DNA of 17,123 bases from Methanomicrobiales archaeon. GTDB taxonomy: Archaea > Halobacteriota > Methanomicrobia > Methanomicrobiales > JACTUA01. The DNA lies in assembly GCA_028678885.1 (NCBI GenBank), contig JAJRCP010000008.1, positions 1 through 17,123 of the forward strand, read 5' to 3'. The notes under the pieces are model-generated. The model worked only from the letters and a program-made list of their open reading frames with translations. It was not told the DNA's origin and did not search any database. The translations under genes were made by a program, and so were the position numbers. Within the stretch, counting starts at the first letter, position 1. Every line of letters starts with the position of its first letter. Below, in pieces: positions 1 through 7,585 of this stretch.

Positions 1-179
1 AAAGTCGAAAAATATCTGATCCTGAGGTACAACCCATTGCTTAATTCCCATTTTTCCTACTTTACCCTGTATTTCTTTCAGGAAGTTCCATTGTTCCCCA
101 CACAGCCACTTGCAACTAGGACCATGACCAGTATCCCCACTAGGGGAACAACACCGAGGTGTTCTTTTCGTAAATTCAT
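1..179 (-). pseudogene. Lipoprotein-like gene, 5' end, frame-broken and cut by window edge
   Basis: Seen: on the minus strand an ATG at 179-177 opens a 33-codon frame with a basic start (MNLRKEHLG), a hydrophobic core (VVPLVGILVMVLVA) and a lipobox-like end (VASGC) followed by VGNNGTS, then TGA at 80-78. The shifted frame is open from an ATG at 189-187 all the way to base 1 and reads, past the TGA position, WNFLKEIQGKVGKMGIKQW. Family knowledge: this N-terminal pattern is that of lipid-anchored secreted proteins of methanogens. Inference: one gene of an exported lipoprotein, broken by an indel between about 80 and 110, is the simplest reading. The alternative is that the 189-start frame (Cys-rich, 63 codons) is the real gene and the lipobox is accidental. 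No function can be named. Confidence 0.42.
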
Positions 180-219
180 AGACGATCATTGTTGGGCTGT
201 AAAATAGATTTTATCAATA

Positions 220-293
220 TAAACTATAGTTAAGTATATATTATATATATTAATATATTTTTATTGCCTACAATAAATGCAGAAGTGTATCCA
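220..293 (+). promoter_or_regulatory. AT-rich promoter region of the PhoU-domain gene
   Basis: The stretch is almost pure A/T (TATATATTATATATATTAAT around 236-255) between the divergent left-edge gene and the PhoU-domain gene. An archaeal TATA element near 250-262 would place transcription start some 25 bases on, just before ATG 294, which fits a leaderless or very short-leader transcript. No Shine-Dalgarno is visible. Confidence 0.45.
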
Positions 294-1307
294 ATGGAAA
301 TGAGAAAAGTTCAATTTACCGGCAATTCATCCTATGTGATTTCGCTCCCTATTGAATGGGTTCGTTCGATGCAAATATCAAAAAATGAACCTCTCGGTAT
401 CCGGATGCAATCTGACGGGAGTTTGCTTATCCTCCCCCACCCTTCACTGGAATCGGCAGTCCGAGAGAAAGAATTACGTGCAGATGTTATCAAGGACCCC
501 ACGTTCTTGTTCCGATGTATGGTGGGTTCGTATATCGCCGGTCATACGAGCATACGGGTAATATCATCCACCACCCTCCCCCCCTTGATGCGGAAAGCTG
601 CCCGTGATTTCACCCAGATGACCATTGGCCAGCAGATCGTCGAGGAGACTGATTCTTCTATCGTTATCAAAGACCTCCTGAACCCGGTCGAAATGCCGTT
701 TGATAACAGTATCAAACGGATGTACATCATCGTAAAAACGATGTTCAAGGACGCCATCCTCTCCCTTGAGAACAAAGATAAAATACTCGCAAAGGATATC
801 GTGAATCGAGACACCGAAGTGGACAAGCTTCAGTGGCTTATTTCCCGCCAATATCACCTGTTACTGGAGGATCTCGCCCTTTCGGAAAAGATGCAGATAT
901 CGCTGAAACAAGCATTAAATTACTATGTGGTCAGTAGAATTCTTGAACGTGTGGGGGATCATGGCGTCCGGTTCGCCACCCATATTCCAACGCTCATCGA
1001 TCACCGCATCGACCAAAAGGTCGTCGCAGATATTAACAACGCAGTGGACTTGGCGATGGCAATTCTCGATTCAAGTATACGTTCGATTTTTTCCGGAAAT
1101 CTATCTGGCGCCAATCGTACGATTGATTCAGTCAGTGAATTGGAGACTGTTAGTGATGGGATTACCACGATTGCACTCCAGAAGAAAGGGGAGATCGCGT
1201 TATCTATTGGGTACATCGCGGAGAGTATCCGCCGTGCAGGAGAGTATGGAGCAGACATCTCTGAAGCCATCATCAATCAGCTTATCGATGAAGAGAAATC
1301 GGATTGA
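294..1307 (+). CDS. AbrB-like / PhoU-domain regulatory protein
   Basis: A cytoplasmic protein of about 337 aa. The N-terminal ~45 residues (RKVQFTGNSSYVISLPIEWV, then SLLILP) have the swapped-hairpin AbrB/SpoVT pattern, and the rest is two PhoU repeats. The PhoU metal-binding signatures are visible as SRILERVGDHGVRFATHI and ESIRRAGEYGADISEAI. Family knowledge: archaeal proteins of this architecture are annotated as phosphate uptake regulators that act on Pst transport or sense phosphate; the AbrB part suggests DNA binding. No pst genes are beside it, so the target is unknown. A TTG at 264 would extend the frame by ten residues, but ATG 294 (or 300) fits the start of the AbrB domain and the TATA spacing better. 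The gene looks intact and faces the copper ATPase convergently. Confidence 0.85.
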   Translation: MEMRKVQFTGNSSYVISLPIEWVRSMQISKNEPLGIRMQSDGSLLILPHPSLESAVREKELRADVIKDPTFLFRCMVGSYIAGHTSIRVISSTTLPPLMRKAARDFTQMTIGQQIVEETDSSIVIKDLLNPVEMPFDNSIKRMYIIVKTMFKDAILSLENKDKILAKDIVNRDTEVDKLQWLISRQYHLLLEDLALSEKMQISLKQALNYYVVSRILERVGDHGVRFATHIPTLIDHRIDQKVVADINNAVDLAMAILDSSIRSIFSGNLSGANRTIDSVSELETVSDGITTIALQKKGEIALSIGYIAESIRRAGEYGADISEAIINQLIDEEKSD

Positions 1308-1411
1308 CCCGCATTCCACTTATTTTTCTGCGACAACACAATCCCGATAGATATAGGTACAAGGATACTTTCGATCGGCGAATCCCTTGAACCCAAACGT
1401 CCAGAAATGTC

Positions 1412-1429
1412 GAGATCAAATATGATCTC
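1412..1429. terminator. Small hairpin between convergent genes
   Basis: GAGATCA-AATA-TGATCTC is a perfect 7-bp inverted repeat with a 4-base loop in the 150-base gap between the ends of the PhoU-domain gene and the copper ATPase. There is no T-run next to it, so a terminator role is a guess from position. The rest of the gap holds nothing else recognisable. Confidence 0.3.
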
Positions 1430-1457
1430 TCAAGCTGTACATCCTTGGAAGTAACAT

Positions 1458-3481
1458 TCAGTGTAGTTTCAATAATCGTGCGTTGATCGCCACAATGATG
1501 GTGCTAATACTCATGAGTGCTGCACCGATCGCAGGAGTGAGCACAATACCGTAGGATACCGCCACTCCAGCAGCGAGCGGGATGGCGAAGCTGTTGTAAC
1601 CGGTGGCCCAGAGCAGGTTCTGGAACATCTTGGAGTATGTCTTTTTCGAGAGAAGGATGATATCGGCCACATCTCGGGGATCGCTGCGCACCAACACTAT
1701 ATCTGCACTCTCTACCGCCACATCCGTTCCGGCGCCTATTGCGATCCCCACATCTGCCTGTACAAGAGCGGGAGCGTCATTGATACCATCCCCCACCATC
1801 GCCACTCGGTACTGCTTCTGGATTTCCTTTATCTTCTCGGATTTTTCGAGAGGCAGTATCTCTGCAAAATACTCATCGAGCCCGAGCTCTTCTGCCACCC
1901 ATCTGGCCACATGTTGATTGTCCCCGGTGAGCATCATGCACTTCACCCCCATCTCCTTCAAACGGGTGATGGCCTCGTGGGATTCCTCTCGCACGATATC
2001 AGCGAGAGCCAACATACCGATGAGATTCTGGTCTTCGAGAAGAAAGACCACCGTCTTTCCCTGAGATTCAACCTTTTCCACCCGGTCATCTTTTATCGTG
2101 ATTCCCATTTCTTTGAGATATCCCGGGCTCACCACTCGGATCAGGGTGCCTTCGATCCTTGCTTCCACCCCTTTTCCCGGGATTGCACTGAAATCCTCTA
2201 TAGATAAAAATGTGATTTCTTTTTCCTCTGCACTCCGCACAATTCCCCGGGCGATAGGGTGCTCCGAGTTTACCTCTAAGGAAGCGGCACGCTTAAGAAT
2301 CTCATCTTCTTTTACCGATCCAAAGGAGAATATATCGGTTACACCGAATACCCCGAGAGTGAGTGTCCTGGTCTTATCAAAGACCACCGCTTGAAGGTCC
2401 CGGGACCGTTCAAACGCTTGGCGCTCGCGGATAAGAAGACCGGAGTTCGCCGCAAGCGCCGTAGAAACCGCAACAACGAGAGGTACCGCAAGACCAAGGG
2501 CGTGAGGACAGGTAATAACCATCACGGTCGCGGCCCGCTCAATAGCAAAATCCAGACTCCGTCCATACAGAAACCAGGCCAGGAAAGTGATGGCCCCCAC
2601 CGAGAGCGCGAGCACGGTGAGGAGGAATGCAGCTCGGTTTGCAAGATCCTGAGCACGGGACTTGCTCTCTTGGGCCTTTCGGACTAGTTCGATCACCTGG
2701 TTGAGGTAGGTATCTTTTCAGGTCTTCTTCACTTCCGCGACCAAGGATCCTTCCCAGTTAAGGCTGCCGGCGATGACCTTGTCTCCGACCTTCTTGGTGA
2801 TTGGCGTGGATTCACCGGTGAGCATCGATTCGTTGACACTGGATTTCCCTTCCACCACCTCTCCCTCCACCGGGATCTTCTCACCGGGTTTTACCAGTAC
2901 CCGGTCACCTATGATTAATGCATCTACTGGTAGGTCCACCATCTTTCCATCCTTCATGCGGTGGGCTTCAGAAGGAATGATCTTCACCAGTTCTTCCAGT
3001 GCTCGCGACGCCCCTAACACTGCTCGCATTTCAAACCAGTGGCCGAAGTAGCATGATATCGATCAGGGTGGCGAGTTCCCAGAAGAATGGCTCCCCCGTG
3101 ACCGCACCCAACACCATTGCGGCGCTAAAGACGTAGGCTACCGTGATGGCGACGGCGATCAGAGTCATCATCCCGAGTAATCGATCCCGGATTTCCTGCG
3201 TAATTCCCCTCAGGAATGGATATCCTCCATATGCGTACACTGCTGTGGAAAGACCGAGAAGGACGATGCTGGCCCCTTCAAAGGTATAGGCAATCCCAAA
3301 AAGGGCCTGAAAGGAGGAGGAAAGGATCAGGATAGGCACTGTCAGGATCAGGGAGACGATGAAACGTCGGCGAAAATCTTCGAGCATGTGGCGGTGAGCG
3401 CCCTGTATGCCCAAATGATGTCCTTTTTTCCAGCAGTATGATCAGAAGGATGAGATTTGTGGTATCCTGAATGGTGTTCAT
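1458..3481 (-). pseudogene. copB: CopB-type P1B copper/heavy-metal-exporting ATPase, multiply interrupted
   Basis: Read across frames this is a full-length P1B-ATPase of about 675 aa that would pump copper (or silver) out across the membrane. In order: a His-rich N-terminus hidden in shifted frames (EHHSGYHKSHPSDH, then GHHLG..GAHRHMLEDFRRRF), TM helices, the actuator TGE (MLTGESTP), CPH in the metal-translocating helix (ITCPHALGLAVP), the phosphorylation motif, HP (NSEHPIARGI), GDGIND, and the tail TPAIGAALMSISTI. CPH rather than CPC points to the CopB subgroup. Lesions: a base apparently missing after ATG 3481, a short A-run (3424-3429 on the plus strand), one extra base near 3046, an in-frame TGA at 2720-2718 where the family has Gly, and DKTRTLT in place of invariant DKTGTLT. 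A TATA box at 3508-3519 sits about 30 bases before ATG 3481, supporting that start. As written the protein cannot be made; sequence error or real decay are both possible. Confidence 0.85.
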
Positions 3482-3507
3482 AGGACTTTTTTTATTTGAC
3501 GTAACGC

Positions 3508-3519
3508 AGTTTATATCCC
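3508..3519 (-). promoter_or_regulatory. TATA box of the copper ATPase gene
   Basis: On the minus strand GGGATATAAACT lies about 30 bases upstream of ATG 3481. This is the spacing of an archaeal TATA box for a leaderless or near-leaderless transcript, and means the ATPase can be expressed apart from the SHOCT gene upstream. Confidence 0.5.
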
Positions 3520-3543
3520 TCACCTTTTATTGAATTTAGATTC

Positions 3544-3858
3544 CTATTTCTTCAGGTCTTCCTTCATCCGCTGATATTCCTCCGCGGAAATCTCTCCTTT
3601 TGCGTATCGTTCATCCAAGATCTGCAGGGCAGACTTTCCTGCTGGTAGGGTATCAGGATGTTGGGTCTCACGAATAATCACATAGATCACTAGAAAGAGA
3701 AAGCCGATAATGGGGATGATAACCAGAATGAACCAGAGTAATGCATTCATTTGCCGCCCTTTGGCATCCCGGTAGACAAAGTAGCCGATGATCAATTGAA
3801 TGATCAAAGCTACAAACATCCCGGGGAACATCCATCCAAAGGGATACCCATACATCAT
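3544..3858 (-). CDS. Small two-helix membrane protein with C-terminal SHOCT domain
   Basis: 104 aa. Residues 1-60 form two hydrophobic helices (roughly 9-28 and 40-62) joined by a short basic loop (VYRDAKGRQMN), resembling PLD-N-type membrane hairpins. The C-terminus (ALQILDERYAKGEISAEEYQ) is a clear SHOCT motif, a short domain found at the ends of many bacterial and archaeal proteins and thought to mediate oligomerisation or binding. The gene ends 62 bases before the copper ATPase start and has the same direction; SHOCT membrane proteins often sit next to metal-transport ATPases, so a helper role in metal export is plausible but not shown. ATG 3858 is immediately followed by a second ATG; no Shine-Dalgarno is seen. 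A TATA-like CTATATTTTAAATAT (minus strand, about 3902-3916) lies upstream. Confidence 0.8.
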   Translation of the reverse strand: MMYGYPFGWMFPGMFVALIIQLIIGYFVYRDAKGRQMNALLWFILVIIPIIGFLFLVIYVIIRETQHPDTLPAGKSALQILDERYAKGEISAEEYQRMKEDLKK

Positions 3859-4137
3859 ATGATATTAGTATCCGTCCATGGTGCAGGAATAACATCAGGA
3901 ATATTTAAAATATAGTGCCCGAGTCTGGATTCAAGCTGTTGGAGAAAGCGGTATTAGTATCCCTCACCCCACCATCTGAGTTTGATGGGGATTTCCTTAT
4001 CCTCACCTATTCCAAACCATTTATGGGGCATTTCTGTTGCGGGTTGAAAGTGCGGAGGAGATTAAACGGTTGCGTTCACTGAAGCTCAAAATCCGGATGA
4101 GAATAGAACATTGCATCTCCGGGAGATCACGGATTCC
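3859..4137. other. Divergent intergenic region with an unassigned open frame
   Basis: The gap between the SHOCT gene and thiI holds the SHOCT promoter near 3902-3916 and a repeated ATTAGTATCC (3864-3873 and 3953-3962). A plus-strand frame open from 3986 ends at TGA 4139-4141, overlapping the thiI ATG as ATGA; its last part (LLRVESAEEIKRLRSLKLKI) looks protein-like, but there is no ATG start, only TTG 4037. It could be the remnant or 3' end of a gene translationally coupled to thiI, or chance. Confidence 0.25.
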
Positions 4138-5259
4138 ATGACCGATGGAACAATTGGAAAAATCTGGCTTGTCCGCTACGGGGAAATCGCGCTCAAATCC
4201 CCACCCGTTCGAAAGACTTGGGAGGCAAAACTCATCAGCAACATACAGATGGTACTTCCTCGCTCCGATTCGAGACGGGAACATGGTCGTATCTGGCTCT
4301 CTGGGGAAGTAGATCCGGCGATGCTTGCCCGGGTATTCGGTATCGTTTCCTTCTCCCCTTGTTGGACCTGCGATCTGAAGGAACTGAAGGACACTCTTCT
4401 TCAATATATCGCTGAGTCCTTTTCGGCAAAGAAGGCAACATTTGGTCTGCGGATCCGGCGGATAGGTCACCACCAGTTCACATCACAAGAGTGTGCGACA
4501 CAACTCGGGTCGGCAGTCCTCCAATGCTACCCGGATTTTTCCGTCAATCTTACCAATCCGGATATCCTGATCATGATAGAAATCCGAGAAAACCGCTGCT
4601 ACTTATTCTATCAGATCTTTCCCGGAGTAGGAGGCATTCCGCTGGGGGTTGAAGGAGCCCTGGTCGTTCTCCTTTCGGGTGGCATAGATTCGGCCGTTGC
4701 CGCATGGCTGATGATGAAACGAGGCTGCCGGATTATTCCTGTCTTTATCGATATGACTCCTCTCCTAGGAGAAAGTGCCCGAGACCGGATACACGCCGTG
4801 CTCGATGTATTGCGGAGATATCAACCTGATATCGACTTCCATATCATCGAGGACAGGTACGTAGCACAGATACAGGAGACACTTCGAACCTCGCATGATA
4901 AGAAGTATGTTTGCCTTCTCTGTAAACGGAGGATGTACAGGCTCGCTGAAAAAGTTGCCCGGAATTTGGGTGCGAAAGGTATCGTCACCGGTGAATCGAT
5001 GGGCCAGGTTGCCTCCCAGACGCTTGATAACCTGGCCGTCCTTCATGAGGCAACAACAATGCCCGTCTATCGTCCGCTTATCGGGCTTGATAAAACCGAG
5101 ATCATCGACCTGGCGAGGAGAATCGGTACCTATGAACCGTCCATCCTTTCTAGCAATTGTTGCGGTGCCGTCCCGCAAAAACCTGCGACGAAGGCAGATC
5201 CGGGAAAAATACGGAAACTGGAGGATCGTCTCGCATCCGTCATTGGGTATGATATGTAA
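4138..5259 (+). CDS. thiI: tRNA 4-thiouridine synthetase ThiI (archaeal, no rhodanese domain)
   Basis: About 373 aa, cytoplasmic. The enzyme adenylates U8 of tRNA and replaces its oxygen with sulfur. Seen: an N-terminal ferredoxin-like/THUMP region (VRYGEIALKSPPVRKTWEAK is the family start), a PP-loop ATP-binding motif LLSGGIDSAVAAW near residue 180, and a CLLCKRRM motif with Cys at about 259 and 262. It stops after the PP-loop domain, so the C-terminal rhodanese of E. coli ThiI is absent. Family knowledge: in methanogen ThiI the CxxC cysteines hold an Fe-S cluster needed for thiolation, the sulfur being taken from sulfide. ATG 4138 is chosen over TTG 4111 because the family start follows closely and GGGAG lies at 4121-4125. 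The gene is intact, unlike many neighbours. Confidence 0.9.
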   Translation: MTDGTIGKIWLVRYGEIALKSPPVRKTWEAKLISNIQMVLPRSDSRREHGRIWLSGEVDPAMLARVFGIVSFSPCWTCDLKELKDTLLQYIAESFSAKKATFGLRIRRIGHHQFTSQECATQLGSAVLQCYPDFSVNLTNPDILIMIEIRENRCYLFYQIFPGVGGIPLGVEGALVVLLSGGIDSAVAAWLMMKRGCRIIPVFIDMTPLLGESARDRIHAVLDVLRRYQPDIDFHIIEDRYVAQIQETLRTSHDKKYVCLLCKRRMYRLAEKVARNLGAKGIVTGESMGQVASQTLDNLAVLHEATTMPVYRPLIGLDKTEIIDLARRIGTYEPSILSSNCCGAVPQKPATKADPGKIRKLEDRLASVIGYDM

Positions 5260-5286
5260 GGGGAAGAAGATGTTTGCAATTGAATA

Positions 5287-5362
5287 GACGCTGGCTTTTT
5301 CAATCCCATTATCGCAGCGGCGGTGATGTCACTGTCTTCATTAACGGCAGTTCGTACACTGG
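5287..5362 (+). pseudogene. Possible P-type ATPase C-terminal remnant
   Basis: Just past the thiI stop, in the frame beginning at 5284, the sequence reads AGFFNPIIAAAVMSLSSLTA. That resembles the last helix of copper ATPases (x-x-P-x-I-x-A-A-x-M-x-x-S-S) and the tail of the copper ATPase in this same window (TPAIGAALMSISTI). There is an in-frame TGA at 5281-5283 directly upstream and no room for more of a gene. The similarity covers only about 20 residues, so it may be a decayed fragment or chance. Confidence 0.3.
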
Positions 5363-6394
5363 TTACGACAGCAAATGAATATTACCGATGTTCACGCGGT
5401 GCAGGTGTTGCCGTGCAGCGGTAACGCACTCATCCACCTGCACCTGAGGGGTAATGGGGAGATCGGTAAGGAGATAATCCGGATGAAAAACAAGCAGCGA
5501 ATAGGGAATATCATTATTGATGCCGGCAATGAAACGGGCGATCGCACCCACTTCCTGTGCATCAATGTAGTGTGGTACTAAAAGAGTGGTAGCGGTGAGG
5601 GTATCGGTTCCGCGAGTTATGTTCGCCACCTTATAAAAATTCTCCAGGGTTCTTTGATTTCCCGTTCCGCAGAGTGCCATATGAAGGTTCGGGTGAATGG
5701 CTTTGAGATCAAATTTCACCACGCCCCCCGTTTGCAAAGATATCCGTGCCGCCCGTTCGACGAGTAGGGGATTTCCGGCACCATTCCATTCCCAGCATAT
5801 GTGTTGTACACCTTCACTTTCCCGCTGGATCTGTTGCGCTACCCGAAGCGCAAAGGGTAACTGTGGTTCCGGCGAGCCTCCGAAAAAACAGATGCACCGG
5901 ATGCTGGGAGCACATGCCCGGGCAAGAAGCTCTTTCTCAGTAATCACCGGTGCCATACGGACCAGCTTGTGGGACGCATTCTGGCAGAAAAGGCAGTCAA
6001 AGTTACAGCCATAAAAAAATACGGCGAGATTGTAACCCGGTTCGTGAGATCCGGGACAGAACCATGTAGCACAGCAATTTGTCGGCAGCGGGTCGAGATA
6101 TGCATAGACGAGCGCGCTCCGTTCTGGGACAAGAGGCTCTATCCTTCCTTCCTGATTTATTCGCAATCCGCAATAGCCGGATTGTCCTTCGCCCATGGAG
6201 CATGCATTGACACAGAGCTGACACTGCTTTCCACCAATGCTTTGTGGTGGGGTACCAGGAAGTCCCCAGGATTTCCGGGCAGCTGCGTGGAGTGAGATTA
6301 ATCTGTCCGTATTGTGCATCGTTCGGATACAGGAAGCGCAGAGCCCAATCTGGTTCGCCGCCAGATTGTTCCTGCAGAGTGTGCATCGGATCAT
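5363..6394 (-). CDS. Radical SAM protein with two extra cysteine clusters
   Basis: 343 aa when started at ATG 6394. The SAM-cluster motif is GCNFDCLFCQN (Cys 130, 134, 137), followed by FFGGSPEP, a typical SAM-binding beta-strand. Before it are two more Cys sets: CTLC...CASC (4, 7, 19, 22), zinc-ribbon-like, and CQLCVNAC...GYCGLR (58, 61, 65, 75), which resembles the N-terminal part of PflX/AmmeMemoRadiSam-type activating enzymes. The frame runs upstream to 6496, but that part overlaps the preceding gene; ATG 6394 lies 16 bases after its stop with GAAGGT in front. It forms an operon with that second radical SAM gene. The reaction is unknown: the context gives no substrate, and a role in activating or modifying a protein partner is only an analogy. 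Confidence 0.8.
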   Translation of the reverse strand: MIRCTLCRNNLAANQIGLCASCIRTMHNTDRLISLHAAARKSWGLPGTPPQSIGGKQCQLCVNACSMGEGQSGYCGLRINQEGRIEPLVPERSALVYAYLDPLPTNCCATWFCPGSHEPGYNLAVFFYGCNFDCLFCQNASHKLVRMAPVITEKELLARACAPSIRCICFFGGSPEPQLPFALRVAQQIQRESEGVQHICWEWNGAGNPLLVERAARISLQTGGVVKFDLKAIHPNLHMALCGTGNQRTLENFYKVANITRGTDTLTATTLLVPHYIDAQEVGAIARFIAGINNDIPYSLLVFHPDYLLTDLPITPQVQVDECVTAARQHLHRVNIGNIHLLS

Positions 6395-6410
6395 CGTCGT
6401 ACCTTCAGTA

Positions 6411-7136
6411 TTAACGTATTCCGCCCCCAATTTTCCATCCACGATGCTGCAGATTCGAAACAACAAAGGGATATCTCTCCAGGTATTCCGCTTCAATCCT
6501 TGTGCGGATACCCATCTCTTCCAGTTGGGCTGTCAAACGCTCAGTCCCTTCTCTTCCGAAGAGATCCCCCATGACCGCGGGCCATGTATCAATACCCTGA
6601 TATATCAACTGTTTCAAGGCAAAGAGTGGAAACATAAAAAATTCTTTTTTTGCCCCGCTCAGCTGTTCAAACGACGGTCCGTTCCATCCCTTGATGCTGA
6701 CTCTTATAGCAATGTTGCGTTCTTTCAGATGTTCCACCAGGTGTGGCTGAGAACCAAGGATCAGGCCATTCGTTTCAATGATGAACCTGCCCGCTTCAAG
6801 AACCTGCAACAAATGTTCAAAGGACTCCTGACCAAGAATCGGTTCCGCACCGCTTATACGGTAGAGATCGATTCCTTTCTGGCGACCAATTGCGGTAAGT
6901 TTTTTTACCACATCTCTAGTGGAATAATACTCCCCCTCTTTTTCAGGACACTTGTTGCGTTCGTAGTTCCAGCAATAGGCGCAGAGAAAAGGGCAACCGA
7001 TTGTATCAGCTGTCACGATTCCACCATAGTGCCTCGATGCCCGGAAACGGTAGTATTTCCGCTGGCCGTCCCGCATGACCATCGATTCTACCTCTGCAGC
7101 CCTTTGTAGGGGATCGAACGGTACTTCCTGCATCAT
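6411..7136 (-). CDS. Radical SAM protein, first gene of a two-gene operon
   Basis: 241 aa with the motif GCPFLCAYCWNYERN (Cys 48, 52, 55) that binds the 4Fe-4S cluster, RISGAEPIL (the second strand, GGEP-like) and IIETNGLILG typical of pyruvate-formate-lyase-activating-type barrels. It resembles uncharacterised archaeal radical SAM proteins; no specific reaction can be read. ATG 7136 is followed directly by a second ATG. A TATA-like TTTTTAATA on the minus strand near 7209-7217 is the likely promoter. The stop is 16 bases before the start of the second radical SAM protein, so the two are almost surely co-transcribed and probably work on one pathway. The gene is intact. Confidence 0.82.
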   Translation of the reverse strand: MMQEVPFDPLQRAAEVESMVMRDGQRKYYRFRASRHYGGIVTADTIGCPFLCAYCWNYERNKCPEKEGEYYSTRDVVKKLTAIGRQKGIDLYRISGAEPILGQESFEHLLQVLEAGRFIIETNGLILGSQPHLVEHLKERNIAIRVSIKGWNGPSFEQLSGAKKEFFMFPLFALKQLIYQGIDTWPAVMGDLFGREGTERLTAQLEEMGIRTRIEAEYLERYPFVVSNLQHRGWKIGGGIR

Positions 7137-7358
7137 TTTCCTTCGTTACATAACATGATCGAGGCATGGCCGAAAGAGATGCCGATCGCGGATAAAATGC
7201 CCATCAGTATTAAAAACGAAGGATTCTATCTTTTAAGGTTGAATCGACACCCGGATTACGTATCGAAATATCGATTCCCGTAAAATAACGATTTTATCCC
7301 GTACATCCTACAGTCAACCGCCGTTCTTTTATGGTTGGGATTTGACAAATGAGTAAAA

Positions 7359-7380
7359 TTTTAATAACTAAATGTCCAAT
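7359..7380 (+). repeat. Imperfect copy of the module-1 promoter/operator half
   Basis: TTTTAATAAC at 7359-7368 followed by TAAATGTCCAAT repeats, with a few changes, TTTTAATAAC at 7546-7555 followed by CGCATGTACAAT. The downstream copy carries the full palindrome, the upstream one only a changed left half. It may be a decayed duplicate promoter or a secondary regulator-binding site 187 bases upstream. Confidence 0.4.
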
Positions 7381-7545
7381 TAACTATACAATCTTCATGC
7401 CATATCCGTAAGCGATTCCTTCTATAATAAGATACAAACTGAGGTAAGACAGATGTTGGAGATAGATGAGAACCGATCTTGGGCAATCACAGACCCCCAT
7501 GGTGCTCGAATCGCTCGCACAAAATAGGAAGTAAATTGAGGAGAG

Positions 7546-7555
7546 TTTTAATAAC
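7546..7555 (+). promoter_or_regulatory. TATA-type promoter of membrane/HTH module 1
   Basis: TTTTAATAAC lies about 35 bases before ATG 7586 and directly before the palindrome at 7559-7578. The expected transcription start, about 25 bases downstream of the box, falls at the end of the palindrome, so the transcript would have almost no leader. Confidence 0.5.
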
Positions 7556-7558
7556 CGC

Positions 7559-7578
7559 ATGTACAATGTTTTGTACAT
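7559..7578. promoter_or_regulatory. Palindromic operator 1
   Basis: ATGTACAA-TGTT-TTGTACAT is a perfect inverted repeat with 8-base arms and a 4-base centre, placed between the TATA box and the start codon of module 1. Dimeric XRE-type repressors bind sites of this size, so autoregulation by the HTH protein at 8022-8225 is the natural inference. The ATG inside the left arm is part of the palindrome, not the likely start. Confidence 0.6.
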
Positions 7579-7585
7579 TACACCT

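Larger units (their letters stand above)
7137..7558. other. Intergenic region between radical SAM operon and first membrane/HTH module
   Basis: 420 bases without a convincing gene. It contains the divergent promoter of the radical SAM operon (near 7209-7217, minus strand) and, for the rightward module, the promoter at 7546-7555. A second copy of that promoter-like stretch lies at 7359-7378. A 42-codon plus-strand frame (7155-7283) has no supporting features. The part from 7384 to 7540 shows nothing I can name. Confidence 0.5.

Noticed and set aside
2718..2720. TGA in the copper ATPase as a selenocysteine or recoded Gly codon
   Set aside because: The family residue is Gly, archaeal selenocysteine is limited to a few lineages, no SECIS-like element is apparent, and TGA ends other genes here.
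6237..7109. Plus-strand frame of 290 codons opposite the radical SAM genes
   Set aside because: It is antisense to two genes with clear catalytic motifs and shows no domain pattern of its own.
7155..7283. 42-codon plus-strand frame starting at ATG 7155
   Set aside because: No ribosome site or domain signal, and it covers the promoter of the divergent radical SAM operon.
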